64,000 bases of DNA from Dolichospermum compactum NIES-806 (GTDB lineage: Bacteria; Cyanobacteriota; Cyanobacteriia; Cyanobacteriales; Nostocaceae): NCBI RefSeq assembly GCF_002368115.1, contig NZ_AP018316.1, positions 4,575,142-4,639,141 of the forward strand, given 5' to 3'. The translations under genes were made by a program, and so were the position numbers. The notes under the pieces are model-generated. The model worked only from the letters and a program-made list of their open reading frames with translations. It ran no database searches and was not told the DNA's origin. Shown piece by piece: positions 10,119 to 19,673 of the stretch (its first letter is position 1; every line of letters starts with the position of its first letter).

Positions 10119-11303
10119 GTGGCTAATCAAGAAAATATTACCTCATCGCCAGTTGCTCATGGGGAAACCCCCCCAAATTTCCCAGCTTCCCAATCTCTGA
10201 AACGAACCCCTTTATATCAAATGGGTGTAGAACTCAAAGCCAGATTTACCAGCTTTGGGGGCTGGGAAATGCCCATACAATATAGCAGTATCACCCAAGA
10301 ACACCATGCCGTTAGGAATACCGCTGGAATGTTCGATATTTCTCACATGGGCAAATTTACCCTCCAAGGTAAAAACCTGATTTCCCAACTGGAGTATTTA
10401 GTTCCTTCCGATTTAAGTCGGTTACAACCTGGACAAGCACAATATACCGTATTGCTTAACCCCCAAGGCGGAATCATTGACGACATCATTATTTATTACC
10501 AAAATACAGACAGCACTGGGACGCAAAATCTAGTCATCATCGTTAACGCCTCAACTACCGACAAAGACAAAAAATGGCTATTAGCACATCTTGATCCTAA
10601 TCTAGTCCAATTTCAAGACCTATCACGGGATAAAATCTTAATTGCCGTTCAAGGACCAACAGCTACTCATCATCTGCAATCCCTAGTCACAACAGACTTA
10701 TCACCCATTAAGGCTTTTGGGCATTTAGAAACGACCATTTTTGGCAAACACGCATTCCTCGCCCGCACAGGATACACTGGCGAAGATGGTTTTGAAGTAA
10801 TGGTAGATTCTTCCGTTGGTATAGACTTGTGGCAAAGTTTATATAATGCTGGTGTTGTTCCCTGCGGACTTGGTTGTAGAGATACCCTTCGCTTAGAAGC
10901 GGCAATGGCACTTTATGGGCAAGATATTGACGATACCACCACACCTCTAGAAGCTGGCTTAGGTTGGTTAGTCCATTTAGATACCAAGGGTGATTTTATT
11001 GGCAGAGAAGTTTTAGTACAGCAGAAAGCCCAAGGAATATCCTGTAAACTCGTCGGTTTGCAAACACAAGGACGCAATATTCCTCGTCATGGCTACTCCG
11101 TATTATATTCCAAAGAAGTTGTAGGAGAAGTAACAAGTGGTACTCTCTCACTCACACTCGGTTATCCCATCGCTTTAGCTTACGTTCCCACCCAGTTAGC
11201 AAAGCTTAAGCAGCAGCTAGATGTAGAAATTCGCGGTAAAGCTTACCCTGCGGTAGTTGTGAAACGCCCATTTTATCGCTCAAAGAATCGTGTTACTAAC
11301 TGA
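10119..11303 (+). CDS. gcvT: Aminomethyltransferase (glycine cleavage T-protein)
   Basis: T-protein of the glycine cleavage system: transfers the methylene group from aminomethyl-lipoyl H-protein to tetrahydrofolate, releasing ammonia; part of photorespiration in cyanobacteria. Landmarks: KRTPLYQMGVELKARF, SFGGWEMPIQYSS, MFDISHMGKF, ARTGYTGEDGFEV and CGLGCRDTLRLEAAM. The frame opens with GTG at 10119; about 25 residues precede the conserved region, so a slightly later start cannot be excluded. gcvH follows after 82 bases on the same strand. No glycine riboswitch was recognised upstream. Confidence 0.93.
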   Translation: MANQENITSSPVAHGETPPNFPASQSLKRTPLYQMGVELKARFTSFGGWEMPIQYSSITQEHHAVRNTAGMFDISHMGKFTLQGKNLISQLEYLVPSDLSRLQPGQAQYTVLLNPQGGIIDDIIIYYQNTDSTGTQNLVIIVNASTTDKDKKWLLAHLDPNLVQFQDLSRDKILIAVQGPTATHHLQSLVTTDLSPIKAFGHLETTIFGKHAFLARTGYTGEDGFEVMVDSSVGIDLWQSLYNAGVVPCGLGCRDTLRLEAAMALYGQDIDDTTTPLEAGLGWLVHLDTKGDFIGREVLVQQKAQGISCKLVGLQTQGRNIPRHGYSVLYSKEVVGEVTSGTLSLTLGYPIALAYVPTQLAKLKQQLDVEIRGKAYPAVVVKRPFYRSKNRVTN

Positions 11304-11385
11304 TAATCTTTGAGGTTTTTAAGGAATAATGTCTTTTAGGTTACTCTTGTAACACCATTTTTTTTAACGTGGAAGAGAAAGTGAT

Positions 11386-11778
11386 ATGTCTTTAGAATAT
11401 CCCCAGGATTTTCGATACTTAGATTCCCATGAATATGTTCGTTTAGATGGAGAAATTGCCACTATTGGTATTACTGCGTTTGCTATAGAACAATTGGGTG
11501 ATATTGTCTTTTTGGAACTGCCGGATATTGGTGATGTTATTACCAAGGGAGATACATTTGGTTCTATTGAATCCGTGAAGGCTGTTGAAGATTTGAATTC
11601 GCCTGTTACTGGTACAGTTGTAGAACGCAATCAACCTTTAATAGATGATCCAGAACAAGTAACTGAAGACCCTTATGGTGAGGGTTGGTTCTTAAAAGTT
11701 CGCATCAATGACCCTGATGAAGTTAATGAGGATACATTAACAGCAGATGAATATAGTGATCAGGTGTTGGGTGTGTAA
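11386..11778 (+). CDS. gcvH: Glycine cleavage system H-protein
   Basis: 130-residue lipoyl carrier that shuttles the aminomethyl intermediate between P-, T- and L-proteins. The lipoylated lysine sits in [16 protein letters not shown]-terminus [14 protein letters not shown] and [14 protein letters not shown] are typical. A GAAGAG ribosome-binding site precedes the ATG. It is the downstream partner of gcvT; gcvP, which often completes this cluster in Nostoc-type genomes, does not follow: the next gene is convergent. Confidence 0.95.
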   Translation: MSLEYPQDFRYLDSHEYVRLDGEIATIGITAFAIEQLGDIVFLELPDIGDVITKGDTFGSIESVKAVEDLNSPVTGTVVERNQPLIDDPEQVTEDPYGEGWFLKVRINDPDEVNEDTLTADEYSDQVLGV

Positions 11779-11829
11779 ATAATTTCACTCATACATTCCC
11801 GAAAATGAAAAAAAAGGGCATCAATTAAA

Positions 11830-11872
11830 CTATATCTCAGCTTTTTTGGCAACTTGAAAAGCTGAGATATAG
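11830..11872. repeat. 16-bp perfect inverted repeat at the 3' end of the methyltransferase gene
   Basis: CTATATCTCAGCTTTT (11830-11845) and its exact complement (11857-11872) with an 11-base loop. The arms encode the last residues of the minus-strand methyltransferase, including its TAG stop. Lying between two convergent genes it could act as a bidirectional transcription barrier, but the T-run that follows on either side is weak. Confidence 0.85.
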
Positions 11873-12657
11873 GTAATTTGTATATTGCCTCCATAGTTAT
11901 TTGCGATGTTTTCTCGTAATTCTGTAAATAAACTATTTCTAGTTTCTATATCTAGCTTTAGGTATGGAGTATAAGTGCTTAAAAGTAATAAAAAATCATC
12001 CATATAATAATTAACTTTACAGACAACTTGTTCGGAAACTAAATTTTTGAATTTACCTGAGTCAATGGCTTTTTGTCCTAAAGACTGCACTATCTCTTTT
12101 TGAGTTTGCATATCTTCATATCTATCCAAAAGTGGAGCATACTTTTGATATATTTCTCGGAAACTTTGATAAACTTCATATTCTGGTTGTGGCGTCATAT
12201 TCCACAGCAAAATTAAGGACCCCTCATTTTTTAAAGCTTGATTAATCTTGAGATTACCAAATTCAGGATCAATCCAATGATAAGAAGTTGCTGCTAAAAC
12301 AGCATCAAATTTTCCAGTTTCTAGTTCCCATTCTTCAAAGGTTTTCTGGTGAATTTCTACCTGTGGATACATTTCACAGTTTTTTCTTGCTAAATTACAA
12401 GCTGCTAAACTTGGTTCTAGACAGATCATGGAAAAACCTAATTTAGCAAATGCTAAAGTTGCATTCCCGGGTCCACAACCTAATTCTAGAATATTAGCTT
12501 TGCTGGAAAGTTGGGTGAATTCTATAGCACCATTAATAATTTCTTGTGGATAGCGATGTCTGAATTTATTATAAGCTTCTGCAACATGAGAATACCAGTT
12601 TTTTCTGGTTTCTAAGTCTTGAGAATATAGATTTTTAAGTAGTTCCATTTCTTTCAT
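11830..12657 (-). CDS. Class I SAM-dependent methyltransferase
   Basis: 275 residues. Motif I is ILELGCGPGNATLAF and the acidic residue of motif II lies in MICLEPS; the DAVLAATSYHWIDPE segment corresponds to motif IV. This is the methyltransferase-11/25 type acting on a small molecule; the acceptor is unknown. The last 14 codons form one half of a perfect hairpin. It starts 9 bases after the upstream ketoacyl synthase gene, so the two are probably cotranscribed, which hints at a lipid or polyketide-like product without proving it. Confidence 0.85.
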   Translation of the reverse strand: MKEMELLKNLYSQDLETRKNWYSHVAEAYNKFRHRYPQEIINGAIEFTQLSSKANILELGCGPGNATLAFAKLGFSMICLEPSLAACNLARKNCEMYPQVEIHQKTFEEWELETGKFDAVLAATSYHWIDPEFGNLKINQALKNEGSLILLWNMTPQPEYEVYQSFREIYQKYAPLLDRYEDMQTQKEIVQSLGQKAIDSGKFKNLVSEQVVCKVNYYMDDFLLLLSTYTPYLKLDIETRNSLFTELRENIANNYGGNIQITYISAFQVAKKAEI

Positions 12658-12666
12658 AATTGATCC

Positions 12667-13803
12667 TTAATTTCCCAAAGCTATGACAGCATTTTGTCCA
12701 CCAAAACCAAAGCTAAAACATAGGACTTGCTGAATTTTACGTTCTTGTGCTGAGGTGATGCAGTTTAAATTAAATTCTGGTTGCTGAAGTCCTACAGAAG
12801 GGGGTAAAATTTGATTTTGCAATGCCATGAGTGAAAAAGCTACACCTAAAGCTCCTGATGCTCCTAATGTATGACCTGTGCTACCTTTGGTGGAACTAAT
12901 CGCTAATTTTGGGGAAAATAAGTGTTGAATAATTTTACTTTCCATTCGGTCATTTAACTGGGTAGCTGTACCATGAGTGTGAATGTAGTCTATGTCTGTG
13001 GGTGAAATATGACTACGTTCTAAACATTGCTTAATGGCTATGATGGCACTTTTACCTGCTGGTTCTGGTGAGTTCCCATGATATGCGTCTGCTGTCAAGC
13101 CAAAACCTAATATTTCTCCATAAATCTTCGCTTGTCTTTGGGTAGCTAACTCCGCAGATTCGAGAATCAAGACAGCACCACCTTCACCTAGTACCAAGCC
13201 TTCTCGCTGCAAATCAAAGGGATAAGCACCTGTTTTGGCTAAAGCCCCCATTTGCCTAAATCCGGCTATTGTCAGGGAGGTTATGGGTGCTTCTATTGCC
13301 CCTGTAATTACTCGTTGGTATTGCCCCGTTTTGATTAACATTGTAGCTTGAGCGATCGCCCAAATTCCCGTTGCACAAGCAGCCATTGGTGCTAAAACTG
13401 CTGCTGTTGAGCCTATTTTTCGGGCTATAGCGATCGCATTCATTTGTGGTAAAGTATTTAACCAATTGTCTAAGTTTAATTCTGCCTCTTCCTGATATAT
13501 CTGTCGCGCCATTATCTCCCAAGATGCTTGATAACTCCGACTAGAACCAACTACCACTGCACAATCAAACAAAGGTGCTACCAATTCGGCATCTTGTAGG
13601 GCTGAATTAACAACTATTTCCGTGAGTGTATTTAATAAAGAAGGTTTTTCAGCAATTAATCCCAGGGGAATGATTCCCAATTCTGGAAATATTTGATGTA
13701 ATTTAATTCCCGTTTTTCCTAATAATAGATTTTGCCAATTAGCCTCTAAGCTTTCACCTAAAGCAGAAACTAGACCAATCCCAGTCACAACAACTCTAAC
13801 CAA
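12667..13803 (-). CDS. Beta-ketoacyl-ACP synthase (KAS II/FabF-like)
   Basis: Condensing enzyme for fatty-acid or related acyl chain extension. Active-site Cys in MAACATGIWAIA, the two His in HTHGTATQLND and GSTGHTLGASGAL, and a C-terminal CFSFGFGGQNA loop. At 378 residues it is shorter than housekeeping FabF (about 415), so it is probably a specialised paralogue. The frame starts with TTG at 13803, directly abutted by a heptanucleotide array, with no Shine-Dalgarno sequence. Followed after 9 bases by a methyltransferase. Confidence 0.88.
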   Translation of the reverse strand: MVRVVVTGIGLVSALGESLEANWQNLLLGKTGIKLHQIFPELGIIPLGLIAEKPSLLNTLTEIVVNSALQDAELVAPLFDCAVVVGSSRSYQASWEIMARQIYQEEAELNLDNWLNTLPQMNAIAIARKIGSTAAVLAPMAACATGIWAIAQATMLIKTGQYQRVITGAIEAPITSLTIAGFRQMGALAKTGAYPFDLQREGLVLGEGGAVLILESAELATQRQAKIYGEILGFGLTADAYHGNSPEPAGKSAIIAIKQCLERSHISPTDIDYIHTHGTATQLNDRMESKIIQHLFSPKLAISSTKGSTGHTLGASGALGVAFSLMALQNQILPPSVGLQQPEFNLNCITSAQERKIQQVLCFSFGFGGQNAVIALGN

Positions 13804-13831
13804 TTTTAGATTTTAGATTTTAGATTTTAGA
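13804..13831. repeat. Heptanucleotide array (TTTTAGA)4 upstream of the ketoacyl synthase
   Basis: Four perfect 7-bp units end exactly at the start codon of the minus-strand synthase gene. On that strand the unit reads TCTAAAA, the same heptamer and orientation as the array before zwf (50899-50926). Further CAACTGA-type repeats follow to 13890. Confidence 0.93.
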
Positions 13832-13897
13832 TTTCAGCAGTTATCAGAAGTCAATTATCAATTATTTTGCAACTGACAACTGACAACGGACTACTGA

Positions 13898-14695
13898 CTA
13901 CTGAGCAGTTTTCAAATTTTCTGCACCTTTCGTGACTTTAGCAGACTCAATGCGATCGCCTTGCTGGATTTTGTTAACTACCTCAAAACCTTTGGTAACA
14001 TTACCAAACACGGCATAGTTACCATCCAAGAATGATAAATCTGCTAAAGCAAAGTAAAATTGAGAAGAAGCAGAATCCGGGGACTGTGATCTAGCCATAG
14101 CGATCGCTCCTTGCTTGTGTTGTAACACAGGCTTCTCAGTAATAGTCTTACTGTAAATAGGATCTTTTGCGCCTTTTGGTTTAATTTCTAACGGTATCCG
14201 TCGCTCAGTCTTAATTTGAGGATTAATATAACCACCAGTTCCCAATCTACTTTCGGGAAATTTGGGGTCTTTACCTTGTGGATCTCCACCTTGAACTACA
14301 AAAGGCTGAGGTTCGCGCACAACACGATGGAATACTAACCCGTCATAAACACCTTTTTGAACCAAATCCACAAAATTACCGCCAGTAATTGGCGCATTTG
14401 TCCCATCTATTTCCATCTCAATTTGTGTGGGGTTAACTACTTCTCCACGCTTCACCGTCATCACCACCGTAGCCTTACCTTCAAGACGTGGCAAACTTTT
14501 GATTCCAGGAACACTCTCGCTAATAGTTTCTGATACTGTTTTTGCACTAGTAGTCGTGTCTGAGGTAGCTGTTGCAGTTGGGGATGCACTAGACGATGTT
14601 ATATTACTCGCACATCCTCCCAAAGTTAAAGCGCCAATCATCAATAGAACTACAAAAAATTGTGGAAATTTAAACCGCATTGTTAGTAACTGCAT
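13898..14695 (-). CDS. Cyclophilin-type peptidyl-prolyl isomerase lipoprotein
   Basis: Proline isomerase assisting folding of exported proteins. A lipoprotein signal ends in LTLGGC, so the enzyme should be membrane-anchored in the periplasm or thylakoid lumen. The cyclophilin core is recognised by [57 protein letters not shown] and [14 protein letters not shown]. 265 residues. A second in-frame ATG at 14680 (MRFKFPQ) gives a more usual signal peptide and may be the real start. Confidence 0.9.
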   Translation of the reverse strand: MQLLTMRFKFPQFFVVLLMIGALTLGGCASNITSSSASPTATATSDTTTSAKTVSETISESVPGIKSLPRLEGKATVVMTVKRGEVVNPTQIEMEIDGTNAPITGGNFVDLVQKGVYDGLVFHRVVREPQPFVVQGGDPQGKDPKFPESRLGTGGYINPQIKTERRIPLEIKPKGAKDPIYSKTITEKPVLQHKQGAIAMARSQSPDSASSQFYFALADLSFLDGNYAVFGNVTKGFEVVNKIQQGDRIESAKVTKGAENLKTAQ

Positions 14696-14735
14696 TAATC
14701 AAAATATCTTAATCTGTTCTTGCCAATTATTACTT

Positions 14736-14768
14736 AGATCCCGGACTTCTTTAAGAAGTCCGGGATCT
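14736..14768. repeat. Perfect 33-bp palindrome (GATCCCGGACTTCTT family)
   Basis: Two 16-base arms around one central base: AGATCCCGGACTTCTT, T, and the complement. It lies between ycf4 and the cyclophilin gene, both on the minus strand. Related copies occur at 27006-27070, 27802-27832 (half) and 62572-62604. Confidence 0.93.
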
Positions 14769-14802
14769 TGTTTGTTGTTCACCAATCCAAACGCCAAAAC
14801 TG

Positions 14803-15372
14803 CTAGAGTCCTTCTAAAGATACTCCTAAAAAACGAGCTAATTCCGCACCTTGGGTTTCCAAATCTGCCAAAGATAACGGTTGACCTACTCGTGTAAGGG
14901 GAATATCCCGTCTACCTTTGACCCGAAGATATAAAGCGCGTTGAGGATTCAGACCTTCCTTAATCACAATTTTGACAGATTGTACATCTGAAATCCTGCC
15001 GTCAATTTGGATTTGACGATTTTTTCCGGGAAAACCCCAACGAAAGATTTTTAATGTCCCCGTTTCCCGATTGAACTCATTATAACCACCACCTAAATCC
15101 CATAGAACTACAAGCCACAGATATGTAGCTAATAGCAAGCCAGCAGCACCATATAGTCCCATCACCAATCCTTGAGGGACAAATATGAGTTGTGTTGCAT
15201 CAGTAACTATGAGTAAATTAACTTTGAGATAACTAGAAATACTAGCTAAGAAAAAACCACTGGCTCCCATAGTTACAATACTTGCCCACCAGTAGTTACT
15301 AAACCGACGTGAACCAAGAACCTTTTGAGAGAGGAGGTTCTCGCTTTTATTAATTGTTGTTGATACGGTCAT
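14803..15372 (-). CDS. ycf4: Photosystem I assembly protein Ycf4
   Basis: Thylakoid membrane protein aiding assembly of the photosystem I complex. Two hydrophobic hairpin segments near the N-terminus (YWWASIVTMGASGFFLASIS and LVMGLYGAAGLLLATYLWLV) precede a soluble domain with GGGYNEFNRETGTLKIFRWG and IPLTRVGQPLSLADLE. 189 residues with the ATG at 15372 (MTVSTTINKS), the normal Ycf4 length; an upstream ATG at 15408 would add 12 atypical residues. Divergent from psbD, the usual cyanobacterial arrangement. Confidence 0.94.
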   Translation of the reverse strand: MTVSTTINKSENLLSQKVLGSRRFSNYWWASIVTMGASGFFLASISSYLKVNLLIVTDATQLIFVPQGLVMGLYGAAGLLLATYLWLVVLWDLGGGYNEFNRETGTLKIFRWGFPGKNRQIQIDGRISDVQSVKIVIKEGLNPQRALYLRVKGRRDIPLTRVGQPLSLADLETQGAELARFLGVSLEGL

Positions 15373-15872
15373 TAAACTACCTTGGACTATCTTTCTCAAG
15401 TCTGCCACTGAACCAGTCTGGATTGCAAGTTATCAAACAGATGACAATGAATTTTATCCTCAACTTCAAGGATTCTAGGGCGCAGGCCATTGAGAGAATT
15501 TAGGGCGCAGGCCCTGCGCCCCTACGAAGATTTATGAGAAAATCTGTGTCAAATTGTTAAAATTCTGATTCTGATAGAAAATATTTAACTTCCTGTTCTA
15601 TATCCAGCCCAAATTCTGACTAATGTGATAAGTTAAGAATCATTACGTTACCAAAACCTAGATTGCTGGTTAACGGTAGCCGATCATGTCATAATTTATG
15701 AGAAATGATCACTTTGTCAAGCAGTCAGTTCTCACAATCTTAGCGTCTGTAAGGCTGCTAGAATTGTAAAAAAAACGTTTAGTTCCTCACGGCAGATGAT
15801 ATAAATCAGTAAACTTGCTGAAACACTGCTTAAAAAACGTTGAAATTTTAGTAAAAACGAGGATTTTAGTAA
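15373..15872. promoter_or_regulatory. Divergent ycf4 / psbD promoter and leader region
   Basis: 500-base intergenic region. It contains a GGGCGCAGGCC repeat family copy at about 15478-15527 (a related copy is near 50625) and then AT-rich sequence before psbD. A GAGGA ribosome-binding motif lies about 11 bases before the psbD ATG. I cannot place the transcription start. Photosystem II reaction-centre genes usually have long leaders responding to light, which would fit. Confidence 0.55.
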
Positions 15873-16928
15873 ATGACCATCGCAGTTGGACGCGCCCCCA
15901 GTAGAGGGTGGTTTGACGTATTAGACGACTGGCTAAAGCGCGATCGCTTTGTATTCGTAGGTTGGTCAGGAATATTATTATTCCCCTGTGCCTTCCTCGC
16001 ATTAGGCGGTTGGCTAACTGGTACAACCTTCGTCACCTCCTGGTACACCCACGGACTAGCATCTTCTTACTTAGAAGGAGCTAACTTTTTAACAGTAGCA
16101 GTATCCACACCAGCCAACAGCATGGGACATTCCCTGTTGTTTCTGTGGGGACCTGAAGCTCAAGGTGACTTCACCCGTTGGATTCAACTCGGTGGTTTGT
16201 GGCCTTTCGTAGCCCTACATGGCGCATTCGGTTTGATTGGCTTCATGTTACGCCAATTTGAAGTCGCCCGTCTCGTCGGTCTTCGTCCTTATAACGCCCT
16301 TGCTTTCTCCGGTCCTATCGCCGTATTCGTCAGCGTGTTCCTGATGTATCCTCTAGGACAATCTAGCTGGTTCTTTGCACCTAGCTTTGGAGTAGCCGCA
16401 ATTTTCCGTTTCCTCCTATTCCTACAAGGTTTCCACAACTGGACACTCAACCCCTTCCACATGATGGGTGTAGCGGGAATCTTAGGTGGAGCTTTACTTT
16501 GTGCCATCCACGGTGCCACAGTAGAAAACACCCTATTTGAAGACGGTGAAGGTGCAAACACTTTCCGCGCTTTCAACCCCACCCAAGCTGAAGAAACCTA
16601 CTCTATGGTGACAGCAAACCGTTTCTGGTCACAGATTTTCGGTGTTGCTTTCTCCAACAAACGTTGGTTGCACTTCTTCATGTTGTTTGTCCCTGTGACA
16701 GGCTTGTGGATGAGTTCCATTGGGATCGTTGGTTTAGCATTAAACCTGCGGGCTTATGACTTCGTTTCCCAAGAATTACGGGCAGCAGAAGACCCAGAGT
16801 TTGAAACTTTCTATACCAAAAACATTTTACTGAACGAGGGTATCCGCGCTTGGATGGCTCCTCAAGATCAACCCCACGAACAGTTCGTATTCCCAGAGGA
16901 GGTACTTCCACGTGGTAACGCTCTCTAA
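15873..16928 (+). CDS. psbD: Photosystem II D2 protein
   Basis: Reaction-centre subunit D2, 351 residues, five transmembrane helices. Together with D1 it binds P680, the active-branch pheophytin environment, QA and the non-heme iron. Recognisable landmarks: the N-terminus [15 protein letters not shown], the TyrD region RPYNALAF, the chlorophyll and hydrogen-bond histidines in GFHNW and NPFHMMG, and the iron/QA region [10 protein letters not shown]. Length and sequence are canonical. Its end overlaps the start of psbC by 17 bases, and the psbC ribosome-binding site lies in psbD. Confidence 0.99.
   Translation: MTIAVGRAPSRGWFDVLDDWLKRDRFVFVGWSGILLFPCAFLALGGWLTGTTFVTSWYTHGLASSYLEGANFLTVAVSTPANSMGHSLLFLWGPEAQGDFTRWIQLGGLWPFVALHGAFGLIGFMLRQFEVARLVGLRPYNALAFSGPIAVFVSVFLMYPLGQSSWFFAPSFGVAAIFRFLLFLQGFHNWTLNPFHMMGVAGILGGALLCAIHGATVENTLFEDGEGANTFRAFNPTQAEETYSMVTANRFWSQIFGVAFSNKRWLHFFMLFVPVTGLWMSSIGIVGLALNLRAYDFVSQELRAAEDPEFETFYTKNILLNEGIRAWMAPQDQPHEQFVFPEEVLPRGNAL
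16895..16902 (+). promoter_or_regulatory. psbC ribosome-binding site inside psbD
   Basis: AGAGGAGG, a very strong Shine-Dalgarno sequence, lies within the last codons of psbD, 9 bases before the GTG at 16912. It fixes the GTG as the psbC start and indicates independent re-initiation on the psbDC mRNA. Confidence 0.9.
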
Positions 16929-18294
16929 TAGAGTTATTAGTGGTGGACGCGACCAAGAATCAAGCGGCTTCGCTTGGTGGTCCGGCAACGCCCGTTTAAT
17001 CAATTTGTCTGGTAAACTACTTGGCGCTCACGTTGCCCATGCTGGTTTAATCGTCTTCTGGGCTGGAGCAATGACTTTGTTTGAAGTCTCTCACTTCATC
17101 CCAGAAAAGCCTATGTACGAACAAGGCTTGATTCTGCTTCCTCACCTCGCCACACTGGGTTGGGGCGTTGGTCCAGGTGGTGAAGTTTTTGATACATTCC
17201 CCTACTTTGTTGTGGGTGTACTTCACCTGATTTCCTCCGCAGTTCTAGGATTTGGCGGTATTTATCATGCCGTTCGCGGTCCTGAAACCTTAGAAGAATA
17301 TTCTGCCTTCTTTGGTTATGACTGGAAAGACAAGAACAAAATGACCAACATCATCGGCTTCCACCTGATCATCCTGGGATGCGGTGCGTTGTTATTGGTG
17401 CTGAAGGCTATGTTCTTCGGTGGAGTTTATGATACATGGGCTCCAGGTGGTGGTGATGTGCGTGTGATTACTAATCCCACACTCAACCCTGCAATCATCT
17501 TCGGTTATCTAATCAAAGCTCCCTTCGGTGGCGAAGGCTGGATTATTAGCGTTGATAACATGGAAGATGTTATCGGTGGTCACATTTGGATTGGTTTAAC
17601 TTGTATTGCCGGTGGTATTTGGCACATCTTCACCAAGCCTTTTGCTTGGTCACGTCGTGCCTCCATTTGGTCTGGTGAAGCTTATCTATCCTATAGCTTA
17701 GGTGCGCTCTCCTTAATGGGGTTCATCGCTTGCGTTATGGTGTGGTTTAACAACACCGTTTACCCTAGCGAATTTTACGGTCCTACTGGTCCTGAAGCTT
17801 CTCAAGCTCAAGCTTTAACCTTCTTGATTCGTGACCAACGCTTGGGTGCTAACGTCGGTTCTGCACAAGGTCCTACCGGTCTAGGTAAATACTTGATGCG
17901 CTCTCCATCCGGTGAAATTATCTTCGGTGGTGAAACCATGCGCTTCTGGGATTTTCGTGGTCCTTGGTTAGAGCCTCTTCGTGGACCTAACGGTCTTGAT
18001 TTGGAAAAAATCAAGAATGATATTCAGCCTTGGCAAGCTCGTCGTGCCGCTGAATACATGACCCACGCGCCTTTGGGTTCTTTGAACTCTGTGGGTGGTG
18101 TGGCTACGGAAATTAACTCATTCAACTATGTGTCTCCTCGTGCTTGGTTGGCGACTTCACACTTCGTTTTAGGATTCTTCTTCCTCATTGGTCACTTATG
18201 GCACGCAGGCCGCGCCCGTGCTGCTGCTGGTGGTTTTGAGAAGGGTATTAACCGTGAAACAGAACCAGTAATGTTTATGCCTGACCTCGACTAG
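16912..18294 (+). CDS. psbC: Photosystem II CP43 chlorophyll protein
   Basis: Core antenna protein, 460 residues, six transmembrane helices binding chlorophyll a. The long lumenal loop between helices five and six contains [11 protein letters not shown], whose Glu and Arg contact the Mn4CaO5 cluster (Glu354/Arg357 in the usual numbering). The C-terminus [20 protein letters not shown] is canonical. Starts at GTG with a strong ribosome-binding site inside psbD, overlapping by 17 bases, a conserved arrangement in cyanobacteria. Confidence 0.99.
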   Translation: MVTLSNRVISGGRDQESSGFAWWSGNARLINLSGKLLGAHVAHAGLIVFWAGAMTLFEVSHFIPEKPMYEQGLILLPHLATLGWGVGPGGEVFDTFPYFVVGVLHLISSAVLGFGGIYHAVRGPETLEEYSAFFGYDWKDKNKMTNIIGFHLIILGCGALLLVLKAMFFGGVYDTWAPGGGDVRVITNPTLNPAIIFGYLIKAPFGGEGWIISVDNMEDVIGGHIWIGLTCIAGGIWHIFTKPFAWSRRASIWSGEAYLSYSLGALSLMGFIACVMVWFNNTVYPSEFYGPTGPEASQAQALTFLIRDQRLGANVGSAQGPTGLGKYLMRSPSGEIIFGGETMRFWDFRGPWLEPLRGPNGLDLEKIKNDIQPWQARRAAEYMTHAPLGSLNSVGGVATEINSFNYVSPRAWLATSHFVLGFFFLIGHLWHAGRARAAAGGFEKGINRETEPVMFMPDLD

Positions 18295-18335
18295 GTTTTT
18301 CTGGGCTTAATTACTGACAATATAATGCTTTTGAT

Positions 18336-18365
18336 AGCTCTTGCCTAACCGCAAGGGCTTTTTTT
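18336..18365 (+). terminator. Rho-independent terminator of psbDC
   Basis: Stem AGCTCTTGC / GCAAGGGCT (nine pairs, one G-U) with a CTAACC loop, followed by a run of seven T residues, 40 bases after the psbC stop. Confidence 0.9.
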
Positions 18366-18507
18366 GTAGTTTTCTGTGTAAGTTAACGCATTTAACTTTG
18401 TTAAGTAAGAGTAAAAATTTAAAATAAATTTTGCACAGGTACTTACAATAATTAAACATTGCTGCTAATATACAATGTAACAAATAAATCTTACTAAGGG
18501 TCAAGTA

Positions 18508-19497
18508 ATGAATAAGCTAAAGTTCAGCACTTCTGTATTGACAGTTGCTGCTGGTTTGGTAATGGGGACATCAATAAATCAAGTTGTTATTGCTGAGGAA
18601 GTTGTTGCAGAATCAATTACTCAGCCAGTAGTTACAAATGAAGTTATTGCCACATCAATCACTCCTGAAAAAACTGAAACTCATCCTCAACCAGGAACTT
18701 TCAGTTATAGTGCTGGTGATTTACTGGCAAAAAGACCACTGGATTTAGATCAGTTCTGTAAAAATTATCCTTTAAATTCCCGCTGTACTAATCAGCCTGT
18801 CACCACACCAGTAACAAAGCCAGAGGAAGTTAAATCTGAACCTACGGGGGAAAAGAGTGAAACTTCTGCAAAAACTAGCGGTTGGGCAATTACACCTGAA
18901 ATTAGTACATTAGGTGTTGGTGCAACAGTCACTAAGTCCATAACACCTAATGTCAATGCTAAATTAGGCATTAATGGCTTAGGTATAAGTAGAGATGTTA
19001 GCTTGTCCGATGTTGATTATAAAGCTAACCTCAACCTATTTAATGTGTCTACCTTAATTGACTACCTACCTTGGAAAAATGGTGGTTTTCATTTGACCGG
19101 AGGTTTGGTGTTTCAAGATAATAATTTGGAAGGAACTGGGAAACCCAAGAATGGTGTGACCATTAGGATCAATGACAAAGACTATAACAGCACAACTGTG
19201 CTTACATCATTGAACTCTCAAGTTTCCTTTCCCAACAGTGTCGCACCATATATTGGACTGGGTTGGGGTAATGCTGTGAAGCCTGGTAAACATCTGGGAT
19301 TTTCGGCAAATTTAGGTGTAATGTTTGCTGGCTCCCCAAAGGTATCATTAACACCTGGGTTTGGTCCAGATGCAACGGAGGCTTTAAAAGCGGAAATTAA
19401 TAGTAACATCGAAGCAGAAAGGAAAAAACAAGAAAGCGATCTGAATTGGTTAAGTGTTTATCCTGTTTTTTCTCTTGGTATTTCTTACCAATTCTAA
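18508..19497 (+). CDS. Exported beta-barrel-like protein
   Basis: 329 residues. An N-terminal signal peptide (LKFSTSVLTVAAGLVMG, then INQVVIAEEV) is followed by a low-complexity T/P/E-rich linker and a motif LDLDQFCKNYPLNSRC that I have seen in other cyanobacterial exported proteins. The C-terminal 200 residues alternate hydrophobic and polar residues with many glycines (INGLGISRDVSL, LGISYQF at the very end), and the terminal aromatic residue is the sorting signal expected of outer-membrane barrels. It resembles the protein at 58654-59382 in organisation. Function unknown. Confidence 0.75.
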   Translation: MNKLKFSTSVLTVAAGLVMGTSINQVVIAEEVVAESITQPVVTNEVIATSITPEKTETHPQPGTFSYSAGDLLAKRPLDLDQFCKNYPLNSRCTNQPVTTPVTKPEEVKSEPTGEKSETSAKTSGWAITPEISTLGVGATVTKSITPNVNAKLGINGLGISRDVSLSDVDYKANLNLFNVSTLIDYLPWKNGGFHLTGGLVFQDNNLEGTGKPKNGVTIRINDKDYNSTTVLTSLNSQVSFPNSVAPYIGLGWGNAVKPGKHLGFSANLGVMFAGSPKVSLTPGFGPDATEALKAEINSNIEAERKKQESDLNWLSVYPVFSLGISYQF

Positions 19498-19506
19498 TTT
19501 ACAATT

Positions 19507-19570
19507 TAGGGTGTGTCAGATGTTGAAAATATATTCATTATTACTGAGTTATCGAGTCTGACTCACCCTA
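19507..19570. repeat. Inverted repeat TAGGGTGTGTCAGA / TCTGACTCACCCTA
   Basis: Imperfect 14-bp arms separated by 36 bases directly after the barrel-like gene. A second member of the same family, with perfect arms, is at 56210-56273. Probably a dispersed cyanobacterial hairpin that may also stop transcription. Confidence 0.8.
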
Positions 19571-19673
19571 CAAAAAATATTTAGTATCACATTTGCGTAA
19601 ATCCTAGTTTTAACTTTCCTCTCTACCAGTTGCTATAATTAAATTAACTTGTATTTTATTTTCAAATATACAA

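Noticed and set aside
14427..14897. 156-residue plus-strand frame
   Set aside because: Antisense shadow of the cyclophilin and ycf4 genes.
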